Of a stretch of DNA of 47,506 bases, positions 1-6,787 are shown in pieces; positions within the stretch are counted from its first letter, which is position 1; each line of letters starts with the position of its first letter. Source of the DNA: Sutcliffiella rhizosphaerae (GTDB lineage: Bacteria; Bacillota; Bacilli; Bacillales; Bacillaceae_I). The notes under the pieces were generated by a model. That model was not told the origin of the DNA. It saw only the letters and a list, made by a program, of their open reading frames with translations, and did not search any database. The stretch spans positions 30,169 through 77,674 of the forward strand of contig NZ_CAKJTJ010000016.1 of NCBI RefSeq assembly GCF_917563925.1, given 5' to 3'. Made by a program: the position numbers and the translations under genes.

Positions 1-67
1 AGTGCCCGATTTTTCTACTTTCTGGTTTTTCGGGCACTAGTTTGCTCTTTGAGTGCCCGATTTTTCC
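1..67. repeat. Direct and inverted copies of an AGTGCCCGA motif
   Basis: AGTGCCCGATTTTTC occurs at 1-15 and again from 52, and CGGGCACT lies between them at 31-38. The central copy can pair with either flanking copy, giving two mutually exclusive hairpins. The structure may continue outside the window on the left. No coding potential is visible. It could be a terminator of an upstream gene or an intergenic repeat, and the window edge prevents a decision. Confidence 0.5.
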
Positions 68-196
68 TTTTTTCCATTTTTAGGCATTCAGGCAAAAAAG
101 CCATTATTCCCTGCTAATTCTACGTATGATATATTTAGGTTATCACAGCTTCCAAATTAGACCATTAATACCAATTGATTATGTTGGAGGATAACA

Positions 197-682
197 ATGA
201 CTACTACTTTTGTAAATTGGGGAGAATCCAGAGTTAAATTAACTTGGAAAAAAAGCAGCGTACTTCCTCCATATGATTTAATTACAAGTGCACACGGCTT
301 TTGTTTTCAAGAAGAAAAAGTATTATTGGTAGATTTAAACCATAGAGGATGGGATTTTCCTGGAGGACATATTGAAGCTGGCGAAACCCCAGAGGGTTGC
401 TTTAAACGGGAAGCAATGGAAGAGGGTTATGTGGAAGGAGAATGTAATTTATTAGGACACATAATCGTTGACCACAGTGAAAATCCATTATGGACAGAGA
501 GTAATTCATATCCTATGATTGGATATCAAATATTCTACAAAATGACTATTTCAAAATTGCTTCCATTTGATGGGCGGTACGAATCCGCTCAACGTATGTT
601 TGTAAACCCTTTTGATGTTTCCTCTTATTATCACAAATGGCACACTCTTTATCAGGAAATTTTGGATTGCGCATTAAAATAG
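197..682 (+). CDS. Nudix hydrolase family protein
   Basis: 161 residues. Nudix enzymes hydrolyse nucleoside diphosphates linked to another group; the substrate cannot be read from this sequence. The Nudix box starts at GG(56-57)HIEAGE and continues to R71-E72-A73-M74-E75-E76. The glycine normally following the EE pair in the pattern REUxEExGU is replaced: the order here is EEGYV, so Gly is one residue early and Tyr78 holds its place. The catalytic glutamates are present, so activity is likely but not certain. The ATG is preceded by GGAGG at good spacing. The gene stands alone, convergent with the stress-protein gene that follows. It resembles the small YtkD/MutT-like Bacillus proteins only in general form. 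Confidence 0.85.
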   Translation: MTTTFVNWGESRVKLTWKKSSVLPPYDLITSAHGFCFQEEKVLLVDLNHRGWDFPGGHIEAGETPEGCFKREAMEEGYVEGECNLLGHIIVDHSENPLWTESNSYPMIGYQIFYKMTISKLLPFDGRYESAQRMFVNPFDVSSYYHKWHTLYQEILDCALK

Positions 683-694
683 CTTTTAAACCTA

Positions 695-720
695 CAAAAA
701 AACGACCATTTCTGGTCGTT
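695..720 (-). terminator. Rho-independent terminator of the GSP17M gene
   Basis: AACGACC at 701-707 pairs with GGTCGTT at 714-720. On the minus strand the stem is followed by a run of seven T. On the plus strand no T-run follows, so it serves the minus-strand gene best, although the stem also lies just after the Nudix stop. Confidence 0.8.
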
Positions 721-721
721 C

Positions 722-1096
722 TCAAGGTGCAACTATTCGTGCTTCTTTGCTTACATATTTATTAACGAGAACTACGATTCTCCCGTTTTCAATATCTGTA
801 GCATACATAGGTGCTTCCCTGTCTGAAAGCCCCATTTCTATTAGCTTATTGCCCACCCCTTTGGGAGCCATTGCTTCTTCTGGCATTAAAGAATGCTTTA
901 ATTTATCCACTACAGTGTCTTTTTCCTCCGTGGCAATCCGTTCAAGACGGGTGCCAATCGGAAAATCATGTCCTAGCGTATCCTCTAATGCCACAATAAC
1001 AATTTCTTCGGCTGTATATCCTTGAACAATTAAGCCTTCTACGACATTCCTTGCTTTTTTATTTGTATCGTAGACTCCTAATAGTGTTTTTTGCAT
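722..1096 (-). CDS. General stress protein 17M-like (YflT family)
   Basis: 124 residues, cytoplasmic. The N-terminal part, MQKTLLGVYDTNKKA with the following Val-rich helix and GYTAEEIVIVA strand, is typical of the heat-induced stress protein YflT / GSP17M domain of Bacillus. These proteins belong to the SigB general stress regulon and their biochemical role is unknown. The start is supported by GAGGAGGG about 8 nt upstream. A SigB-type promoter at 1137-1162 fits this assignment. The 3' end abuts a good terminator, so the gene is probably monocistronic even though an ABC transporter gene lies upstream on the same strand. Confidence 0.85.
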   Translation of the reverse strand: MQKTLLGVYDTNKKARNVVEGLIVQGYTAEEIVIVALEDTLGHDFPIGTRLERIATEEKDTVVDKLKHSLMPEEAMAPKGVGNKLIEMGLSDREAPMYATDIENGRIVVLVNKYVSKEARIVAP

Positions 1097-1136
1097 GTAA
1101 ATCCCTCCTCGGAAATGCGACTTGCTTATTGGTTAC

Positions 1137-1162
1137 ATTCCCGTAAGATAGGCACTGAAAAC
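1137..1162 (-). promoter_or_regulatory. Candidate SigB promoter
   Basis: On the minus strand, GTTTTC (1157-1162) is separated by 14 nt from GGGAAT (1137-1142). The SigB pattern is GTTTAA, 12-15 nt, GGGWAW. The -10 matches fully and the -35 matches 4 of 6. The predicted start of transcription is about 35 nt upstream of the start codon of the stress protein. Confidence 0.65.
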
Positions 1163-1192
1163 ACAATTCCTTAAATTACCTAGGTCTTTTTA

Positions 1193-2902
1193 TCATCCAA
1201 ATTGTGCTTGATGGAGTCTGCTATAAATCCCTTCTGATTCTAATAATTCCTCATGACGTCCTGACTCGGCAATCCCCTCTTTAGTAACCACCATGATTCT
1301 GTCGGCATTTTTAATGGTTGCTAGTCGGTGGGCGATTACAAGTGTGGTTCTGTCTTTGGCAAGCTCTGTAAGAGACGTCTGAATGGCACGTTCTGTTTCG
1401 GTATCGAGTGCAGATGTTGCCTCGTCCAATATAAGAATCGGTGGATTTTTCAAAAAGATACGTGAAATAGCAAGCCTTTGTTTTTGACCGCCTGATAGCT
1501 TGACACCGCGTTCTCCAATGACAGTGTCTAATCCTTGTGGCTGAGTTGCAATGAACTCATCTAGCTGAGATCGTCGCGCTGCTTCCATTATCTCTTCATC
1601 TGTTGCATTAAGCTTCCCATAAGACATATTTTCGCGAATGGTGCCTGAAAAAAGGAACACATCCTGCTGCACAATCCCGATTTGACTTCGTAAAGATTCC
1701 AGCTTTAATTCACGAGTGTCATACCCATCTATCAATATGCTTCCTTGCTCCAATTCATAGAAGCGTGGAAGTAAGCTGCAAAGAGTTGTTTTTCCAGCTC
1801 CGGATGGACCGACGATCGCTACTGTCTCTCCTGCCTTAATGGACATATTGATGTTGTTTAATACTTTTTCATTTCCTTCATAGCCGAACGAAACATTTCG
1901 ATAATGAATTTCTCCATCTAGTTCCGCATGGACAGCATCTGGTGCATCTGCTATATCTGGCTCTGTATCCATTATTTCTGTATAGCGTTTGAATCCAGCG
2001 ATCCCTTTAGGATAGCTTTCTATAACTGCATTAATCTTTTGAATAGGTCCTAATAGAATGTTAGAAAGGAGAATAAATGCTACAAATTGCCCTGGGCTTA
2101 GCTCTCCTCTAATGACAAAAAATGTACCAAACAGAAGAGTAAACAATGTCACAAGCCGCATTAGCAAATAATTTGCTGTGATGTTTTGTGCCATAATTTT
2201 GTAGGACGCAAGCTTCGTATTCCGGTAGTTCTCGTTGTTAACTGCAAATTGCTTCTGCTCGTGCTTTTCATTTGCAAAAGCTTGAACAACACGGATCCCA
2301 CCAATACTATCTTCCACCCGTGCATTTATTTCTGCCACATCGCTAAACATTTTTCGAAACGTACTAGTCATCTTTTTATTAAAATAAATTGCAAGTATGA
2401 TAAGTAACGGTATTACTAAAAATGAAAGGACTGCTAGTTTCCAATTTAGGGTCACCATGATGGCAAAGGCACCGACAAGGGTCATCAATGCCACAAATAC
2501 ATCCTCAGGCCCATGATGAGCTACTTCTCCTATTTCTTCTAAATCTTTCGTTAGCCTGGAAATAGAGTGGCCTGTTTTGTTATTGTCATAGTAACCAAAT
2601 GACAGCTTCTGCATATGTTGAAACAATTTCCTACGCATGTCCGTTTCAATATTAATTCCAAGCATATGTCCCCAATAGGTAACGACATAATGGAGCCCTG
2701 TATTAATGGCATACACAGCCAACAATCCGATACAAGCCCAAACAATTAAGCTCCAGTTTTGCTGAGGCAACAGACGATCAATGACCTGGTTCACAGCTAC
2801 CGGAAAGGCAAGTTCTAAAATACCTACCAAGACAGCACATGAAAAATCCAAGATAAAAAGCCACTTATATGGCCTATAATAGGAAAAAAAACGACGAACC
2901 AC
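1193..2902 (-). CDS. ABC exporter, fused permease and ATPase
   Basis: 569 residues. This is a half-transporter of the multidrug/lipid exporter type that should work as a dimer in the cytoplasmic membrane. The N-terminal membrane domain has six expected helices (about 13-35, 53-75, 132-152, 155-175, 248-265, 272-290). The ATPase has Walker A GPSGAGKTT (365-373), Q-loop (Q412/Q413), signature LSGGQ (469-473), Walker B ILILDE (489-494) and H-loop His525. The start is a GTG with AAGGAGG 7 nt upstream. A perfect Fur box lies 64 nt upstream of the start, over the likely promoter, so the gene may be induced by iron limitation. That would suggest export of a siderophore or related molecule, but this is inference. 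The divergent neighbour is a two-component operon. Similar exporters (YgaD, YfiB/C, YknU/V) are too alike to assign an orthologue. Confidence 0.9.
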   Translation of the reverse strand: MVRRFFSYYRPYKWLFILDFSCAVLVGILELAFPVAVNQVIDRLLPQQNWSLIVWACIGLLAVYAINTGLHYVVTYWGHMLGINIETDMRRKLFQHMQKLSFGYYDNNKTGHSISRLTKDLEEIGEVAHHGPEDVFVALMTLVGAFAIMVTLNWKLAVLSFLVIPLLIILAIYFNKKMTSTFRKMFSDVAEINARVEDSIGGIRVVQAFANEKHEQKQFAVNNENYRNTKLASYKIMAQNITANYLLMRLVTLFTLLFGTFFVIRGELSPGQFVAFILLSNILLGPIQKINAVIESYPKGIAGFKRYTEIMDTEPDIADAPDAVHAELDGEIHYRNVSFGYEGNEKVLNNINMSIKAGETVAIVGPSGAGKTTLCSLLPRFYELEQGSILIDGYDTRELKLESLRSQIGIVQQDVFLFSGTIRENMSYGKLNATDEEIMEAARRSQLDEFIATQPQGLDTVIGERGVKLSGGQKQRLAISRIFLKNPPILILDEATSALDTETERAIQTSLTELAKDRTTLVIAHRLATIKNADRIMVVTKEGIAESGRHEELLESEGIYSRLHQAQFG

Positions 2903-2965
2903 AGACTTACCTCCTTATTTATGTATGCAAATACCTTTTATTTTATAAAAATTTCGTCTCCCTAA

Positions 2966-2980
2966 TGATAATCATTATCA
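2966..2980. promoter_or_regulatory. Fur box
   Basis: TGATAATCATTATCA is a perfect 7-1-7 inverted repeat and matches the Bacillus Fur consensus TGATAATNATTATCA at every defined position. It lies in the 263-nt divergent spacer, 64 nt from the GTG of the ABC exporter and 186 nt from the response regulator. Minus-strand AT-rich hexamers (TTATCA, 18 nt, TATAAA) put it over a plausible -35 of the exporter promoter. PerR and Zur boxes have related architecture but differ at the core positions. Confidence 0.8.
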
Positions 2981-3165
2981 CTAAAAACAACTATACTATC
3001 AACAACGCTTTTACGTCAACGACATTTGTTAGGATGAAGAAGAAAAGTTATGATAAAAAGATAAACGGAAGAAGCCTTGATAAGGTTGGGTCTCTCCATC
3101 TTGACCGAACGGCTAGGTACTACAGTATTCTATTTAACAAAGACTAATCGGAAAGAGTGAGCGCC

Positions 3166-3834
3166 ATGGCATATATTTTGATTATAGAGGATGAGAAAAA
3201 GATTGCCCGTGTGTTGCAGTTAGAGCTCGAACATGAAGGATATGAGACAGACGCTGCCTTTACCGGGTTAAGCGGGCTGGATAAATTCAAATCACAAAGT
3301 TGGGATCTCGTTTTATTAGATGTGATGCTACCTGAATTAAGCGGGCTGGAGGTACTAAGGAGAATTCGTTCAGTGGATACTCACACACCTGTTATTTTAT
3401 TGACAGCCCGCAACTCCATTCCTGATAAAGTTAGTGGGCTAGATTTAGGAGCTAATGACTATATTACAAAGCCTTTTGAAATAGAAGAGCTTTTGGCTAG
3501 AGTACGAGCAAGTCTGCGGACGATACAGACTAAACCTGAACAGACAAGTGTTCTGAAGGTAAAAGATTGGACTGTGAACGAGAAAGCTCGTGAGGTCCAC
3601 CGTGGAGATGTAAGTGTTGATTTGACACCAAAGGAATTTGATTTACTTGTATTTTTCATTGAAAATAGCGGCCTTGCCTTGAATCGCGAACAAATTCTCA
3701 CCAGAGTTTGGGGCTTTGATTATTATGGCGACACTAATATTGTGGATGTGTATGTAAGACATCTGCGAAAAAAACTTGATTTAGCAGATGTCTTACTAAC
3801 TGTCCGTGGTATCGGATATCGACTGAAGGAGTAA
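3166..3834 (+). CDS. OmpR-family response regulator (YkoG-like)
   Basis: 222 residues from the ATG. Receiver domain 1-115 has the acidic pair E8-D9, phospho-acceptor D52, T80 and K102. The C-terminal winged helix (about 125-222) ends in the family pattern VRGIGYRL. A GTG nine bases upstream is in frame but has no properly spaced ribosome site, whereas the ATG is served by AAAGAGTGAG. A histidine kinase gene follows after 6 nt, then a PepSY protein. This order is that of B. subtilis ykoG-ykoH-ykoI. A weak SigA-like promoter (TTGACC 3101-3106, 17 nt, AGTATT 3124-3129) may drive the operon. Confidence 0.92.
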   Translation: MAYILIIEDEKKIARVLQLELEHEGYETDAAFTGLSGLDKFKSQSWDLVLLDVMLPELSGLEVLRRIRSVDTHTPVILLTARNSIPDKVSGLDLGANDYITKPFEIEELLARVRASLRTIQTKPEQTSVLKVKDWTVNEKAREVHRGDVSVDLTPKEFDLLVFFIENSGLALNREQILTRVWGFDYYGDTNIVDVYVRHLRKKLDLADVLLTVRGIGYRLKE

Positions 3835-3840
3835 CGAAAA

Positions 3841-5220
3841 ATGAAACTGAAACAGAAGATTCTGCTGTTCTCTACGGTATGGCTGCTGATCATGCTTTTA
3901 TTAGTTAATGGCGCTATTTATTTTCTATTCCAAAAAAATATATTAGATAACGACTTAAACCGGGTTAAGGAACATGCACAATCTGTGACAGAGGCTGTTA
4001 CAACGGCAATTAGTGAAAATGAGACAGATTTTAGTGCGCTTCTGCACGCTTATCTTCCCCCAAATGGAATGATACGCATTGTCACAGAGGAAAACACCTC
4101 TGTTGCTAATAGTGCAAAAGAGTATGATATGCGATTAATCCCAACCAAATTCCAGAACCAGCAATTTTCAGATGTTCGAACATTTGATGGAAATCCTTAT
4201 GCAGTCGTTTCTTATCCTTTAATTTGGTCAGACGGTAATATTGTTATGCTGGAGGTAACCGAAAGCCTGGAAGACTCTAAGCGAACCATTGATACCCTTT
4301 TAGTTGTTTTATTGATTGCTTCTTTGTTTATCATCATTCCGGCTATCTTTTTTGGAAACGTGTTGAGTAGAATAATTTTAACACCGATATATGCCATGAC
4401 AAAAACAATGAAACAAATCCAACAAACAGGGGATTACAAAAAGCTGAAGCTAGAAGGAACATCAAAGGACGAATTGTATATGATGGGTTCCACCTTCAAC
4501 CAAATGATTGATATTTTAGAAAAAAACTTTCAAAAACAGCAGCAATTCGTTTCAGATGCTTCCCACGAATTGAAGACGCCATTAACGGTCATTGAAAGCT
4601 ATGCAAGCATGTTAAAACGCTGGGGAATGAAAAAACCGGAGCTCCTGGAGGAATCTGTGGAAGCCATTTATTCTGAATCCATTCGAATGAAAGAAATGAC
4701 AGAGCAGATGCTCCAGCTAGCCAATGCAGATAATCATATCGCATTACACAAAGAAGAGACGGACCTATTGTCTCTCTCCAGACAAGCTGCCCATAATATG
4801 GAAATATCCTTTGACAGAAACATTACCATTGTAGAAAAAGGACACGATTTTCACGTCTTTGCAGATACGAATAAAATAAAGCAATTGCTCTATATTCTTC
4901 TTGATAATGCAAGAAAGTATAGTGATCATGATATTTTAATGGAACTAATGGAAGCAGCTGATGGTTGCTCTGTTACCATTATCGATAAAGGTGATGGTAT
5001 TCCTTCAGATGACTTGGACAAAATCTTTGACCGATTCTACCGAGTCGATAAAGCCCGAAGCCGAGAAAGTGGTGGGTCTGGTTTAGGTCTTTCCATAGCA
5101 AAGCAAATAGTGGACGCTCACCAAGGGAGTATCGTTATCACAAGTGAAGAAGGAAAAGGCACGACCGTCCGTATTACTTTGCCAAAACAAGAAAAGACGG
5201 TGATTAAATATGAGAAATAA
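3841..5220 (+). CDS. Sensor histidine kinase (YkoH-like)
   Basis: 459 residues, membrane bound. Membrane helix 1 (7-29), extracytoplasmic sensor region (about 31-151), membrane helix 2 (153-177), HAMP (about 177-230), HisKA with the phosphorylated His242 in the HELKTP motif, then a HATPase domain with N-box Asn356, G1 box around D382-G386, F-box around 396-400 and G2 box GGSGLGLS (411-418). All catalytic elements are intact. AAGGAG precedes the ATG. The gene overlaps the next PepSY gene by 11 nt, which points to translational coupling. The signal is not known. PepSY partners suggest an envelope or peptidase-related cue. Confidence 0.93.
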   Translation: MKLKQKILLFSTVWLLIMLLLVNGAIYFLFQKNILDNDLNRVKEHAQSVTEAVTTAISENETDFSALLHAYLPPNGMIRIVTEENTSVANSAKEYDMRLIPTKFQNQQFSDVRTFDGNPYAVVSYPLIWSDGNIVMLEVTESLEDSKRTIDTLLVVLLIASLFIIIPAIFFGNVLSRIILTPIYAMTKTMKQIQQTGDYKKLKLEGTSKDELYMMGSTFNQMIDILEKNFQKQQQFVSDASHELKTPLTVIESYASMLKRWGMKKPELLEESVEAIYSESIRMKEMTEQMLQLANADNHIALHKEETDLLSLSRQAAHNMEISFDRNITIVEKGHDFHVFADTNKIKQLLYILLDNARKYSDHDILMELMEAADGCSVTIIDKGDGIPSDDLDKIFDRFYRVDKARSRESGGSGLGLSIAKQIVDAHQGSIVITSEEGKGTTVRITLPKQEKTVIKYEK

Positions 5221-5752
5221 CAAAGGTTATCTGCTTATTTTCGCTGTCATCTTCGTCCTACTTTTAGGTATCGCTGTTTATTACCTACTATCTAATCAAG
5301 AAGGGGAGATGGTCTCTGAATTGACTGTTCGAGAAATAGTAGAAAGTCAATACGGAGGAAGCTCTATCACCTCTTTGGAAAAAAACGATAAAACGTTTGT
5401 GGTATTAATGGAAAATGATATGGGTCAATATCAAATGCTAGTAAATGGGCTAACCGGGGAAATCACCTCACTAAAGCTGATAAACCGTAAAGGTGAAGAC
5501 TCTCAACCTAACGGCCAAGATGGTGAGGAGTCCGAAACACCACAAGATACTCCAAAGCCAAGCATGCTAACAAAAGATCAAGCGATAGAGATTGCACTTG
5601 ACGAGGTACATGGTGCCATTGAAGATATCGAGCTTGATGAAAAGAATGGCATAAAAGTCTATGAAGTTGAAATCGAAGTCAATGATGACACAGAAGCAAC
5701 GATTATTATTAACGCTTATACTGGGGAAATTCTCTCTTTAACATGGGATTAA
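5210..5752 (+). CDS. Membrane-anchored PepSY protein (YkoI-like)
   Basis: 180 residues. One N-terminal membrane helix (7-27) should anchor the rest outside the cell. A degenerate PepSY-like segment (about 35-90) is followed by an acidic, Pro-containing linker (96-117) and a canonical PepSY domain (119-178) ending in the typical AYTGEILSL. PepSY domains are thought to inhibit or modulate peptidases or sensor proteins in the envelope. The start lies inside the histidine kinase gene, so the protein is almost certainly made together with the kinase and may modulate it. The C-terminal domain is closely similar to the second repeat of the protein encoded at 5885-6466. Confidence 0.88.
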   Translation: MRNNKGYLLIFAVIFVLLLGIAVYYLLSNQEGEMVSELTVREIVESQYGGSSITSLEKNDKTFVVLMENDMGQYQMLVNGLTGEITSLKLINRKGEDSQPNGQDGEESETPQDTPKPSMLTKDQAIEIALDEVHGAIEDIELDEKNGIKVYEVEIEVNDDTEATIIINAYTGEILSLTWD

Positions 5753-5782
5753 TAGTATCTAGACTGAGTTTTCCTTATCTTA

Positions 5783-5804
5783 GATTAAAAAATTTTAATC
5801 TTTT
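5783..5804 (+). terminator. AT-rich hairpin with T-run, possible attenuating terminator
   Basis: GATTAAAA and TTTTAATC (5783-5800) form an AT-only stem followed by TTTT. Such a stem is weak, so some readthrough into the next PepSY gene is expected. Confidence 0.35.
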
Positions 5805-5884
5805 CCTCCTTTTCTATTAATGTTCGCTGGCTATTATACAACTGTAGCAAGCAATACAAACAAAACATTAGGAGGAATTCTTTT

Positions 5885-6466
5885 ATGAAACTTTTAGCAA
5901 CCGTGGTTACAGGTGCCCTATTAATTGGAGGTATCAGCGTTGGTGCAGAGGCTTTGAAAAAAGATGACAATATGGAATTGAAACAAGTGAACGTAGCTAA
6001 CCCAACGAACGAACAAAATGGAATCTCCATTTCAGAAGCAAGTGAAATCGTCTTAGAAAAAGTGGAGAACGGCGTCATTAAAGAAGCCGAAAAAGATCGC
6101 GAAAACGGCAGAATTATTTACGAAATTGAAGTGAAAAATGACGAATATGAATATGACTTCAAAGTAGATGCACAAACTGGCGATATCCTTAAAGAAGAAA
6201 GAGATGAGCGCGACGGGAAAAAGCGTCAACGCGTAACTTCTGAAGGAACTAATGGAGAAAACAGCCCCCGCATTTCTTTTGAAGAAGCAGAAGAAGTAGC
6301 ACTAAATGAAGTGAACGGAGTAATTGATGACATCGAGTTAGACCGTGAAAATGGAAAGCTCGTTTATGAAGTAGAAATTGACACAAACCAAGGTGACGAT
6401 GACGACGTAACAGTATATGTGGATGCAGTGACTGGGAAAGTGTTATATGTAGAGTGGGATGACTAA
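5885..6466 (+). CDS. Exported protein with two PepSY domains
   Basis: 193 residues. A hydrophobic N-terminus (about 2-23) looks like a signal peptide or anchor. Two PepSY repeats follow, about 48-104 and 129-191, separated by a highly charged linker (105-125). The second repeat (GVIDDIELDRENGKLVYEVE) closely parallels the PepSY domain of the preceding YkoI-like protein, so the two genes probably share a recent common origin. A strong AGGAGG site precedes the ATG. It sits 132 nt after the two-component operon and ends at a good terminator, so it is either the last operon gene or a separately transcribed target of the regulator. Its function is unknown beyond the domain. Confidence 0.85.
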   Translation: MKLLATVVTGALLIGGISVGAEALKKDDNMELKQVNVANPTNEQNGISISEASEIVLEKVENGVIKEAEKDRENGRIIYEIEVKNDEYEYDFKVDAQTGDILKEERDERDGKKRQRVTSEGTNGENSPRISFEEAEEVALNEVNGVIDDIELDRENGKLVYEVEIDTNQGDDDDVTVYVDAVTGKVLYVEWDD

Positions 6467-6479
6467 GTTTGTTAGAAAA

Positions 6480-6526
6480 GGCTGTCCAGGAAGTCATGAT
6501 ACATGGCTTTCTGACAGCTTTTTTTA
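6480..6526 (+). terminator. Rho-independent terminator
   Basis: GCTGTC with the following CAGGAAG pairs with CTTTCTGACAGC, then a run of seven T (6520-6526). It closes the PepSY transcription unit. Confidence 0.85.
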
Positions 6527-6532
6527 CTTCTG

Positions 6533-6672
6533 TGTTTGATTTCAGAGTGGCGGACTTGAGCAGATTACCGCTACTTTCCTGCTGGACAAGGAAGGCTACG
6601 GCAGCATTACATCGCACGCAGGAAATGCTCGCATTTTCTAGGAGTCTGCTCCTTTTGCTCCAATCAACAGCT
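6533..6672 (+). repeat. Interspersed GC-rich element, copy 1 (degenerate)
   Basis: The segment 6584-6672 is recognisably the same sequence as 47368-47457: the shared blocks are GGACAAGGAAGGCT, CGGCAGC, ATCGCACG, GCATTTTC, AGGAGTCTGC and ATCAACA. The 5' half is eroded compared with the other copies. It lies directly after the PepSY terminator, in the same orientation as that gene. With the flanking terminators it explains the whole 321-nt gap 6467-6787. Confidence 0.65.
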
Positions 6673-6738
6673 GAAAACTTTTTTATGATAGTTTCTGTTT
6701 ACTTTTACAATTCAAAAGACAATCATACAACTCCCACG

Positions 6739-6778
6739 TAAAAAACCACTCAAGGTCCTTAAAAATCCCCTTAAGTGG
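6739..6778 (-). terminator. Rho-independent terminator of cydDC
   Basis: On the minus strand CCACTTAAGG (6778-6769) pairs with CCTTGAGTGG (6755-6746) with one wobble and is followed by six T. It lies 9 nt after the cydC stop. Confidence 0.8.
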
Positions 6779-6787
6779 CACAATAAC

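Noticed and set aside
2869-3147. Plus-strand frame crossing the Fur box
   Set aside because: It overlaps the start of the ABC exporter and the promoter region, has no ribosome site and has random composition.
6469-6741. Plus-strand frame of 90 codons after the PepSY gene
   Set aside because: It reads through the terminator and the interspersed element; no protein family.
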